DNA of 7,812 nucleotides from Clostridia bacterium (GCA_017551645.1 JAFZLE010000185.1:1-7812); one strand, 5' to 3'; positions 1 to 6,322 are shown, numbered from the stretch's first letter. Made by a program: numbers and translations. Notes: a model not told the origin generated them from the letters alone.

Positions 1-124
1 ATTGCGTGTCGGTAAGGAATGTATCGGCAATGAACTTGCTGCGCAGGGGATCTCCGGGCATAAGCACGGTCCCAGCGAAATCTCCGGCCTTCGCCGTAAT
101 GATAGGAGTGGGAATGTTTGCCAT
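1..124 (-). CDS. deoD: Purine nucleoside phosphorylase, DeoD type (N-terminal fragment, cut by window edge)
   Basis: Only the first 41 codons lie in the window; the gene continues past the left edge. On the minus strand the start ATG is at 124-122, with a TGGAGG ribosome binding site at 136-131 and a 6-nt spacer. The visible protein begins [18 protein letters not shown] and carries MPGDPLR at residues 22-28. That motif, preceded by GDFA and followed by SKFIADTFL, is the N-terminal signature of hexameric DeoD-type phosphorylases; Arg28 should match the phosphate-binding arginine of the family. The enzyme catalyses reversible phosphorolysis of purine nucleosides to base and (deoxy)ribose-1-phosphate in the cytoplasm, for purine salvage. 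The gene is transcribed away from the guanylate-kinase-like gene, and both are purine-related. A related NP_1-family nucleosidase is possible because most of the protein is unseen. Confidence 0.85.
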   Translation of the reverse strand, partial: MANIPTPIITAKAGDFAGTVLMPGDPLRSKFIADTFLTDTQ

Positions 125-154
125 CGCTGACCTCCATATTATTGTGATGGATAT

Positions 155-160
155 ATTGTA
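155..160 (-). promoter_or_regulatory. Possible -10 element for deoD
   Basis: Read on the minus strand this is TACAAT, one mismatch from TATAAT, 30 nt upstream of the deoD start codon. TATGAT overlaps it one step upstream (165-160). No good -35 hexamer lies at the right distance, so the assignment is weak. Confidence 0.3.
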
Positions 161-228
161 TCATAAATTATGGAAAAGTGAAGTGTTTTTTTACAACAAA
201 ATAACGGTCGCGCATGGCCGCTTTCACT

Positions 229-234
229 TATAAT
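229..234 (+). promoter_or_regulatory. Likely -10 element for the guanylate-kinase-like gene
   Basis: A perfect TATAAT lies 26 nt upstream of the ATG at 261. A start of transcription near 241 would leave a short leader holding the GGAG ribosome binding site at 249-252. No recognisable TTGACA-like -35 is seen at a 16-18 nt spacing. Confidence 0.45.
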
Positions 235-260
235 ATAGAAAAAAAGACGGAGATGAGCGT

Positions 261-1070
261 ATGCTGTGTGCTTTTGTGGGCTGCGCAGGAGTAGGCAAGA
301 ACACGATAATCAGGGAACTCATAAAACAGTTTCCCGATAAATACGGCATCTTTCCCACGCTGACCACGAGAAAGATGCGTGAAGGAGAAAAGGAAGGCGA
401 TCCGTATCACTTTGTGACCCGGGAGCAGTTTGAGGCGCTGCTTGAGGCTGGCGAGATATACGAGTACCAGCAGATACACGACGGTTCTTACTACGGCGGC
501 AGCAGGCAGGTGCTCAAAAAGCATCTGGAAAGCGGAAAGATACTTATAAAGGATATCGACGTTCTGGACGCAGAGACCTACAAGCGGGAGCTTGGAAGCA
601 TCACCAAGATAATAAGCCTGTTTCTGTGCGTGGACGATGTGAACACGCTCCTGGAAAGGATGCGGGGCAGGGGAGATACAGAAGAGAGCATACAGCAGAG
701 GGCGAAACGTTTTCCCATGGAAATGGAAATGAGCAGGACCTGCGACTATCTGGTGGCGAACGAGGATATACAGCTCACCGCCAGGATCGTCGATCTGCTG
801 CTGACGAACGAAGCCATGAATGAAAACTACATGCTTTCATCCGGCTGCGTCGTGCCGTCCGAAGAGGACATACTTGGATGTGCGGATAAGGACTGCAGGG
901 TCGAACTCTGCTATAACGGGAAAGAACTGCTGATAACGGAGGGAGCCGCCGGTTACGCGCGCTCGAAACGAAACGGTTCTTTCATACAAAAACACGTGGC
1001 CTCGCAGCCCGACTTCTCGTGTTTGACCAAAAACGAACAGTGGAACATACTTCTTGATAAGGCAGAATGA
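261..1070 (+). CDS. Guanylate-kinase-like P-loop protein with C-terminal extension
   Basis: Residues 1-185 match the guanylate kinase fold, which transfers phosphate from ATP to GMP. The P-loop is GCAGVGKNT at residues 7-15. The GMP-binding segment TTRKMREGE lies at 35-43 (Arg37, Arg40, Glu43), followed by Tyr49, SYYGG at 76-80 and DID at 98-100. A lid segment RMRGRGD is at 133-139, with Arg147 after it. The protein has 269 residues, whereas ordinary bacterial Gmk has about 205; the extra 85 or so at the C-terminus contain several cysteines and match nothing I recognise. Start chosen at ATG 261, with GGAG at 249-252 and an 8-nt spacer; the ATG at 253 is out of frame. The gene stands alone, divergent from deoD. 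It may not be the housekeeping Gmk: the usual serine before TTR is Thr33 and the P-loop has Asn14, so substrate specificity is uncertain. Confidence 0.75.
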   Translation: MLCAFVGCAGVGKNTIIRELIKQFPDKYGIFPTLTTRKMREGEKEGDPYHFVTREQFEALLEAGEIYEYQQIHDGSYYGGSRQVLKKHLESGKILIKDIDVLDAETYKRELGSITKIISLFLCVDDVNTLLERMRGRGDTEESIQQRAKRFPMEMEMSRTCDYLVANEDIQLTARIVDLLLTNEAMNENYMLSSGCVVPSEEDILGCADKDCRVELCYNGKELLITEGAAGYARSKRNGSFIQKHVASQPDFSCLTKNEQWNILLDKAE

Positions 1071-1081
1071 CCGCCTTTTTT
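1059..1081 (+). terminator. Weak intrinsic terminator overlapping the stop of the guanylate-kinase-like gene
   Basis: AAGGC (1059-1063) can pair with GCCTT (1073-1077) around a 9-nt loop that contains the end of the coding sequence, and a run of six T follows at 1076-1081. The stem is only 5 bp, so termination may be partial. Confidence 0.45.
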
Positions 1082-1135
1082 ATGCCTTTATTAATGTAAA
1101 ATATTTGTTATGCACATAGCTTTGAAAGAATATCG

Positions 1136-1144
1136 TGGTATAAT
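1136..1144 (+). promoter_or_regulatory. Extended -10 promoter of the hyd operon
   Basis: TGGTATAAT combines the extended -10 TGn motif with a perfect TATAAT hexamer, 62 nt upstream of the hydC start. No convincing -35 hexamer is seen, which is tolerated by extended -10 promoters. Transcription would begin near 1151, just before the leader hairpin. An ATAACAA sequence at 1143-1149 overlaps the hexamer. Confidence 0.6.
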
Positions 1145-1157
1145 AACAAAGACGAGC

Positions 1158-1182
1158 TGCACGGCTTGTCTATTGCCGTGTG
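1158..1182 (+). promoter_or_regulatory. Leader hairpin of the hyd mRNA
   Basis: CACGGC (1160-1165) pairs with GCCGTG (1175-1180) around a 9-nt loop, and two G-U pairs can extend the stem outward. It sits within about ten bases of the predicted 5' end and ends 11 nt before the GGGAGG ribosome binding site. No T-run follows, so it is not a terminator. A role as a 5' mRNA-stabilising structure is an inference. Confidence 0.45.
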
Positions 1183-1206
1183 CTACATTTATAGGGAGGA
1201 TTGTCT

Positions 1207-1680
1207 ATGTCTATCAGTCAGGACAAATACGACAGACTGGACGAGGTCATCGCCGCCAACAAAGGTCAGAGCGGCGCTGTCATGCGTACCTTACAGGCGG
1301 CGCAGGACATATTTGGTCACGTTCCAAAGGATGTGCAAATCCGCATTGCGGAGGGGTTAGGCACTACCTTGAGCGACGTTTACGGCGTTGCGACATTCTA
1401 TTCTCAGTTCGCTCTTGAACCCAGGGGTGAATACATCATCGGCGTTTGCCTGGGAACGGCGTGCTATGTCAAGGGCTCCAAGAACGTGCTGGAAAGAGTT
1501 TGCAAGGAACTTGACACTCCCGTTGGAAAGACCAGCAAAGACGGGCTCTTCACCATCCGTGATACCCGCTGCCTGGGCGCCTGCGGCCTTGCTCCCGTTA
1601 TGATGATCAACGACGACGTTTACGGCCGTCTCACTCCCGCTGAGGTCCCCGCGATACTGAATAAGTACCGTCAGGCGTAA
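1207..1680 (+). CDS. hydC: Bifurcating [FeFe] hydrogenase subunit HydC (NuoE-like [2Fe-2S] protein)
   Basis: This is the NuoE/HydC-type subunit of a multimeric NAD-linked [FeFe] hydrogenase; D. fructosovorans HndA is the same family. It has 157 residues. An N-terminal helical region contains the family sequence GVATFYSQF at 60-68, and a thioredoxin-like [2Fe-2S] domain follows. The cluster ligands are visible as CLGTAC (Cys81, Cys86) and CLGAC (Cys122, Cys126), the standard C-x4-C plus C-x3-C pattern. It should relay electrons beside the HydB flavin in a soluble cytoplasmic complex. Start chosen at ATG 1207: GGGAGG at 1194-1199 gives a 7-nt spacer, while the in-frame TTG at 1201 lies too close to it. 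It is the first gene of the operon, and its TAA shares one base with the next ATG. Confidence 0.93.
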   Translation: MSISQDKYDRLDEVIAANKGQSGAVMRTLQAAQDIFGHVPKDVQIRIAEGLGTTLSDVYGVATFYSQFALEPRGEYIIGVCLGTACYVKGSKNVLERVCKELDTPVGKTSKDGLFTIRDTRCLGACGLAPVMMINDDVYGRLTPAEVPAILNKYRQA

Positions 1681-2237
1681 TGAACGAGCTGTCCCTCTAT
1701 ATACTAGATCTGGTACAGAACTCCATACGAGCGGGAGCTACGCTTGTGCAGGTGATCGTGAAGTTCGATACAGCGGAAGACCTGCTCGTCATCGAGATAC
1801 ACGACAACGGCTGCGGTATGGACGAGGAGTTGCTCAACCGGGTCACCAGTCCTTTCACCACCACGCGCACCACGCGCAAAGTGGGATTGGGGCTTCCGAT
1901 GATAAAGCAGCAGTGCGAAATGACGGGAGGGGAATTCCGCATCCAAAGCGCTCCCGGTCAGGGCACGGTCCTCAAACTGAGCTTCACCGCGTCACACATG
2001 GATCTGCCACCTATGGGAGATCTTAGCGGCACGATGGTAAGCCTTATAACCGCCGCATCGGAGGAAACGGACTACGTGCTCAGATACGTCCATGACGGGA
2101 ACGAGTTCGAGTTCGACACGCGCCAGATCAGGGAAACGCTGGGGAGCGACGTGCCGCTGAGCACGCCGGAGGTACTCAGCTGGATAGGGGACTACATCAC
2201 CGAAGGCATAAACGAAGCAAACAATAATCAGCCTTAA
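1680..2237 (+). CDS. Orphan HATPase_c (GHKL) domain protein of the hyd operon
   Basis: This 185-residue soluble protein is an isolated GHKL-type ATP-binding domain, as in histidine kinases and SpoIIAB/RsbW-type anti-sigma kinases. The N box is LDLVQNSIRAGA (9-20, Asn14), the G1 box DNGCGM (42-47), the G2 box GLGL (69-72) and the G3-like loop GQGT (93-96). There is no phospho-acceptor H box, dimerisation helix pair, sensor domain or membrane segment. Residues from about 105 to 185 are not a domain I recognise. Its ATG overlaps the hydC stop (TAATG) and no strong ribosome binding site precedes it, so translation is probably coupled to hydC. Codon choice is less biased than in the flanking hyd genes (several ATA and a CGA), which suggests a lower-abundance regulatory protein. 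From memory, such ATPases recur in clostridial hyd operons; their function is unknown to me. Confidence 0.85.
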   Translation: MNELSLYILDLVQNSIRAGATLVQVIVKFDTAEDLLVIEIHDNGCGMDEELLNRVTSPFTTTRTTRKVGLGLPMIKQQCEMTGGEFRIQSAPGQGTVLKLSFTASHMDLPPMGDLSGTMVSLITAASEETDYVLRYVHDGNEFEFDTRQIRETLGSDVPLSTPEVLSWIGDYITEGINEANNNQP

Positions 2238-2250
2238 CAGGAGGAAATAT

Positions 2251-2616
2251 ATGAAATCCATAGCAGATCTTGAAAAGATCCGTCAGGCCACGCTGAGCAA
2301 GGTCAATCTTCGCAGAGAGAGCGAAGGCACCCGCATCGTAGTGGGCATGGCCACCTGCGGTATCGCCGCCGGCGCGCGTCCCGTTATGAACGCGTTCGTG
2401 GACGAAGTCGCCAAGAGGAATCTTCTCGACGTCACCGTAGCCCAGACCGGCTGCATCGGCATGTGCCGTTATGAGCCCATCGTTGAGATACTGGCTCCGG
2501 GCAAGGAAAAAGTGACCTACGTGCATGTTAAGCCCGAAATGGTGCCCAGGATCGTGAATGATCATGTGGTCAACGGCAACCCCGTGGTAGAATACACCAT
2601 TTCCAACGCAGAATAA
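2251..2616 (+). CDS. Thioredoxin-like [2Fe-2S] ferredoxin-type protein (HndB-like)
   Basis: This 121-residue protein resembles the small thioredoxin-fold ferredoxin found between the NuoE-like and NuoF-like genes of NAD(P)-linked [FeFe] hydrogenase operons, the position of hndB in Desulfovibrio. Visible motifs are MATCGIAAGA at 33-42 and TGCIGMCRYEP at 66-76. Only three cysteines exist in the whole protein (Cys36, Cys68, Cys72), so the second cysteine of the usual four-ligand set is absent; a classical all-cysteine [2Fe-2S] site cannot form within one chain. Start ATG 2251 has AGGAGG at 2239-2244 with a 6-nt spacer, 13 nt after the ATPase stop. It is probably an accessory or structural subunit of the hydrogenase. 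Whether it binds a cluster with a non-cysteine ligand, shares one, or binds none is open. Confidence 0.85.
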   Translation: MKSIADLEKIRQATLSKVNLRRESEGTRIVVGMATCGIAAGARPVMNAFVDEVAKRNLLDVTVAQTGCIGMCRYEPIVEILAPGKEKVTYVHVKPEMVPRIVNDHVVNGNPVVEYTISNAE

Positions 2617-2631
2617 CAGGAGGTAAGCAAT

Positions 2632-4422
2632 ATGGAGCTTTTCCGTTCCACTATACTGGTTTGCGGAGGCACGGGCTGTTCGTCCTCCGGCTCTATGAAG
2701 CTTTACGAGCGCTTCGAAGAGCTGCTTGCCTCTAACGGTCTTGACAAAGAGGTCAAGCTGGTAAGAACCGGCTGCTTCGGCTTGTGCGCCGCCGGCCCCG
2801 TTGTAATCATCTATCCCGAAGGCGCGTTCTACAGCCACGTTAAGCTGGAAGACATCGACGAGATCGTGTCCGAGCATCTTATCAAGGGCCGCGTCGTCAC
2901 CCGCCTGCTCTTCAAAGATGAGCAGAAGTCACAGGAGATCAAACCTCTGGACGAGATCAACTTCTACCAGAAGCAGAAGCGCGTGGTCCTGAGGAACTGC
3001 GGCGTTATCGACCCCGAGAACATAGACGAGTACATCGCCTTTGACGGCTACAAAGCGCTGGCGAAGGTGCTGACCGAGATGACCCGTGAGCAGGTGCAGC
3101 AGGAGATCCTCGCTTCCGGCCTGAGGGGCCGCGGCGGCGCCGGATTCCCCACCGGCTTAAAGTGGAAGTTCGCCATGGGCTCCACCGGCAAGAAGTACGT
3201 CTGCTGCAACGCTGACGAGGGCGACCCCGGCGCGTTCATGGACAGAAGCGTTCTGGAAGGCGATCCCCATGCCGTGCTCGAAGCCATGGCCATCGCGGGC
3301 TACTGCATCGGTTCCGACGAAGGTTACATCTACGTCCGCGCCGAGTACCCGATCGCCGTCAAGCGCCTTGAGATCGCTATCGCTCAGGCCAGGGAATACG
3401 GCCTGCTGGGCGAGCACATCTTCGGCACCGACTTCAACTTTGACATTCACATCCGCCTTGGCGCCGGCGCGTTCGTTTGCGGCGAAGAGACCGCCCTTAT
3501 GAACTCCATCGAAGGCAAGCGCGGCGAGCCCAGGCCCCGTCCTCCGTTCCCGGCGGTAAAGGGTCTGTTCCAGAAACCCTCCATCCTCAACAACGTTGAG
3601 ACTTACGCCAACATCGCCCAGATCATACTGAAGGGCGCCGATTGGTTCAAGTCCATGGGCACCGAGAAGAGCACCGGCACCAAGATCTTCGCCCTGGGCG
3701 GCAAGATCAACAACTCCGGTCTGGTGGAGATCCCCATGGGCACCACCCTCAGAGAGATCATTTACGACATCGGCGGCGGCTGCCCCAACGGCAAGGCTTT
3801 CAAAGCCGTACAGACCGGCGGTCCTTCCGGCGGATGCCTCCCCGCTTCCATGCTGGATACTCCCATAGACTATGACACTCTGATCGCTGCCGGCAGCATG
3901 ATGGGTTCCGGCGGTATGATCGTCATGGACGAAGACAACTGCATGGTCGATATCGCCCGCTTCTTCCTTGACTTCACCGTTGACGAGAGCTGCGGCAAGT
4001 GCACTCCCTGCCGTGTGGGTACCCGCAGGATGCTGGATATCCTCAACCGTATCTGCGACGGCAAGGGCGAGGACGGCGACATCGAGCGCCTCGAAGACCT
4101 GGCTCAGAGCATCAAGGCCAGCGCGCTGTGCGGCCTCGGCCAGACCGCGCCCAACCCCGTGCTCTCCACCATCAAGCAGTTCAGGAACGAGTACGAAGCG
4201 CACATCTACGAGAAGCGCTGCCCCGCAGGCGTCTGCAAGAACCTTATGCGCTATGTCATCGATCCCGAAAAGTGCAAAGGCTGCACCATGTGTGCCCGCA
4301 ACTGCCCCGCAGGCTGCATAAGCGGCACCGTAAAACAGCCTCACACGATCGATCAGTCCAAGTGCATCAAGTGCGGCACTTGCATGGAGAAGTGCAAGTT
4401 CGGCGCGATCTCCAAAAAGTAA
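2632..4422 (+). CDS. hydB: Bifurcating [FeFe] hydrogenase subunit HydB (NuoF-like flavoprotein)
   Basis: HydB exchanges electrons with NAD(H) through FMN and is the likely bifurcation site of the complex. It has 596 residues. Residues 1-95 are a thioredoxin-like [2Fe-2S] domain with Cys11, Cys16, Cys48 and Cys52. A NuoF core follows: GLRGRGGAGFPTGLKW at 163-178 and NADEGDPGAFMDR at 193-205 form the FMN/NADH site, with GAGAFVCGEETAL at 277-289. ESCGKCTPCR at 452-461 (Cys454, 457, 460) plus Cys500 bind a [4Fe-4S] cluster. The C-terminus is a two-cluster ferredoxin domain: Cys548, 551, 554, 558 and Cys578, 581, 584, 588. This layout is typical of HydB of trimeric hydrogenases and HndC. ATG 2632 has AGGAGG at 2618-2623 and an 8-nt spacer, 15 nt after the upstream stop. 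CPAGVC at 530-535 adds two cysteines between the core and the tail. Confidence 0.95.
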   Translation: MELFRSTILVCGGTGCSSSGSMKLYERFEELLASNGLDKEVKLVRTGCFGLCAAGPVVIIYPEGAFYSHVKLEDIDEIVSEHLIKGRVVTRLLFKDEQKSQEIKPLDEINFYQKQKRVVLRNCGVIDPENIDEYIAFDGYKALAKVLTEMTREQVQQEILASGLRGRGGAGFPTGLKWKFAMGSTGKKYVCCNADEGDPGAFMDRSVLEGDPHAVLEAMAIAGYCIGSDEGYIYVRAEYPIAVKRLEIAIAQAREYGLLGEHIFGTDFNFDIHIRLGAGAFVCGEETALMNSIEGKRGEPRPRPPFPAVKGLFQKPSILNNVETYANIAQIILKGADWFKSMGTEKSTGTKIFALGGKINNSGLVEIPMGTTLREIIYDIGGGCPNGKAFKAVQTGGPSGGCLPASMLDTPIDYDTLIAAGSMMGSGGMIVMDEDNCMVDIARFFLDFTVDESCGKCTPCRVGTRRMLDILNRICDGKGEDGDIERLEDLAQSIKASALCGLGQTAPNPVLSTIKQFRNEYEAHIYEKRCPAGVCKNLMRYVIDPEKCKGCTMCARNCPAGCISGTVKQPHTIDQSKCIKCGTCMEKCKFGAISKK

Positions 4423-4440
4423 GTTAGGGGAGGAAGCCAC

Positions 4441-6213
4441 ATGAATATGATTTCTTTTAAGATAGATGGCGTTCCGGTAACCGTGCCGGCGGGGACTACG
4501 ATCCTTGAGGCGGCCAGGCAGGCGGGTATTCGCATCCCCACCCTGTGTTACATGAAGGACGTCAACGAGATCGGCGCGTGCCGTATGTGCGTAGTCGAGG
4601 CGGGCGGCAGAGCCCTCCAGGCCGCGTGCGTTTACCCCGTCGATTCTCTGCCCAGGAACCGTGAGACCGGCGAGTACGCGGAAGTCAAGACCAATACTCC
4701 CGCCATCCGCAGGGCGCGCAAGGTCAACCTGGAGCTGCTGCTTTCCAACCACGACAAAAAGTGCTTAAGCTGCGTAAGAAGCACCAACTGCGAACTGCAG
4801 GCGCTGTGCCGTGAGTACGGCGTGGAAGACGAGAACCGCTTCGCGGGCGCCATGACCGAGACCAAGGTCGACAATTCTTCGCTGTCCATCGTGCGCAACA
4901 ATGCCAAGTGCATACTGTGCCGCAGATGCGAAGCCGTCTGCGAAAAGGTGCAGCATGTGGGCGTTATCGGCCCCACCATGCGCGGCTTCAAGACCCAGAT
5001 CCTTCCCGCGTGGAACATGGGCCTTGCCGAGACCGGCTGTATCAACTGCGGTCAGTGCATCAACGTATGTCCCACCGCCGCCCTTACCGAAAAGGACGAC
5101 ACAAAGGAAGTGTTCGACGCGCTGGCTGATCCCAACAAGTACGTGGTAGTGCAGACTGCTCCCGCCGTAAGGGCTGCTCTGGGCGAAGAGTTCGGTATCC
5201 CCATGGGCACTTCCGTGACCGGAAAGATGGCTGCCGCGCTGCGCCGTATGGGCTTTGACAAGGTGTTCGACACAGACTATGCCGCTGACCTCACGATCAT
5301 GGAAGAGGCCAACGAGCTAGTCGCCAGGGTCAAGGAAGGCGGCGTGCTGCCCATGATCACTTCCTGCTCTCCCGGCTGGATCAAGTTCTGTGAGACCTAC
5401 TATCCCGAGTTTATCCCCAACCTTTCTTCCTGCAAGTCTCCTCACGAGATGGAAGGCGCCGTGATCAAGTCCTATTTCGCCGAGAAGGAAGGCATCGATC
5501 CCCATAAGATCGTTGTCGTCAGCGTAATGCCCTGCACCGCGAAGAAGTTCGAGTGCAAGCGCCCCGAAATGGGCCACGACGGCATGGCGGATGTGGATAT
5601 CGTTATCACCACCCGCGAGCTCGCCAGGATGATCAAACAGTGCGGCATCCGCTTTGAGAAGCTGGCTGACGAAGACTTTGACGACATGCTGGGCGAGTCC
5701 ACCGGCGCCGCCGTTATCTTCGGCGTCACCGGCGGCGTTATGGAAGCTGCTCTCAGGACCGCTTACGAAGTCATCACCGGCGAGAAGCTGCAGAAGCTGG
5801 ATTTCGTCGATGTGCGCGGTTTCGAAGGCGTGAAGGAAGCCAGCTACAACTTAAACGGCCTGGAAGTAAAGGTGGCCGTTGCCCACTCCACCGGCGCCGC
5901 GGCCAAGCTGCTCGACGCTGTGAAGAGCGGCGAAAAGAGCTACACCTTTATCGAAGTCATGGGCTGCCCGGGCGGCTGCATCAACGGCGGCGGCCAGCCT
6001 CTGGTCTCTCCCGAGAAGCGTCTTGAGATCGATGTCAAGGCTCTGCGTGCCAAGGCTCTTTATGATGAGGACGCCGCGAAGCCCATCCGCAAGTCCCATG
6101 AGCTTCCTGCCATCAACAAGATGTATGATGAGTTCTTCGGCAATCCCAACAGCCCCAAGGCCCACGAGCTGCTGCATACTCACTATACCGCCCGTAAGCT
6201 GTATAACGACTAA
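4441..6213 (+). CDS. hydA: Bifurcating [FeFe] hydrogenase catalytic subunit HydA
   Basis: This is the H2-producing or H2-oxidising subunit, 590 residues long, with the modular layout of group A enzymes such as CpI. In order: an N-terminal [2Fe-2S] domain (Cys36, 47, 50, 63), a His-ligated [4Fe-4S] site (His104, Cys108, 111, 117), two [4Fe-4S] clusters (Cys157, 160, 163, 167 and Cys200, 203, 206, 210), then the H-cluster domain. The H-cluster motifs are L1 TSCSPGW (307-313), L2 MPCTAKKFE (363-371) and L3 EVMGCPGGCINGGGQP (505-520). The canonical L1 is TSCCPxW, so Ser310 replaces one cysteine. By CpI numbering plus 10, the proton-path residues Cys309, Glu289, Glu292 and Ser329 are kept. The C-terminal small-subunit-like region ends near 590. 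ATG 4441 has GGGGAGG at 4427-4433 with a 7-nt spacer; the ATG two codons on is possible. It is the last gene of the operon and precedes a strong terminator. Confidence 0.95.
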   Translation: MNMISFKIDGVPVTVPAGTTILEAARQAGIRIPTLCYMKDVNEIGACRMCVVEAGGRALQAACVYPVDSLPRNRETGEYAEVKTNTPAIRRARKVNLELLLSNHDKKCLSCVRSTNCELQALCREYGVEDENRFAGAMTETKVDNSSLSIVRNNAKCILCRRCEAVCEKVQHVGVIGPTMRGFKTQILPAWNMGLAETGCINCGQCINVCPTAALTEKDDTKEVFDALADPNKYVVVQTAPAVRAALGEEFGIPMGTSVTGKMAAALRRMGFDKVFDTDYAADLTIMEEANELVARVKEGGVLPMITSCSPGWIKFCETYYPEFIPNLSSCKSPHEMEGAVIKSYFAEKEGIDPHKIVVVSVMPCTAKKFECKRPEMGHDGMADVDIVITTRELARMIKQCGIRFEKLADEDFDDMLGESTGAAVIFGVTGGVMEAALRTAYEVITGEKLQKLDFVDVRGFEGVKEASYNLNGLEVKVAVAHSTGAAAKLLDAVKSGEKSYTFIEVMGCPGGCINGGGQPLVSPEKRLEIDVKALRAKALYDEDAAKPIRKSHELPAINKMYDEFFGNPNSPKAHELLHTHYTARKLYND

Positions 6214-6228
6214 AACAAACCATACAAT

Positions 6229-6258
6229 AGCCCCATCCTGTAAAGGACGGGGCTTTTT
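6229..6258 (+). terminator. Intrinsic terminator of the hyd operon
   Basis: AGCCCC (6229-6234) pairs with GGGGCT (6249-6254), and the inner ATCCT/AGGAC arms pair apart from one A-C mismatch, closing a GTAA tetraloop at 6240-6243. Five T (6254-6258) follow. It begins 15 nt after the hydA stop and separates the operon from the transporter gene. Confidence 0.9.
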
Positions 6259-6316
6259 AGTGTTCGGCACGGTCACATTTAACTCAAAATCAATCGTTAA
6301 CAGGGCGGAAATAAAG

Positions 6317-6322
6317 TATAAT
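6317..6322 (+). promoter_or_regulatory. Likely -10 element for the AEC transporter gene
   Basis: A perfect TATAAT lies 41 nt upstream of the transporter ATG and downstream of the hyd terminator. TTAACA at 6297-6302 resembles a -35 hexamer, but the 14-nt spacer is short. TAACAG (6298-6303) and CTGTTA (6336-6341) form an inverted repeat around it. Confidence 0.5.

Noticed and set aside
6..233. Short plus-strand open frame at the left edge
   Set aside because: It overlaps the clear deoD N-terminus on the other strand, has no ribosome binding site and runs through the divergent promoter region.
1201..1206. TTG at 1201 as the hydC start
   Set aside because: It would lie one base after the GGGAGG ribosome binding site; the ATG at 1207 has proper spacing.
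2197..2877. Open frame of 226 codons on the minus strand opposite the ferredoxin-like gene
   Set aside because: It is antisense to conserved coding sequence, its composition is not protein-like and it has no credible start signal; it is a shadow of the sense genes.
3157..4752. Open frame of about 531 codons on the minus strand, opposite hydB and the start of hydA
   Set aside because: It lies fully antisense to two well-conserved genes, has no ribosome binding site I can support and reads as low-complexity Ala/Gly/Asp/Val. Long antisense frames like this arise from the strong C/G third-position bias of the sense genes.
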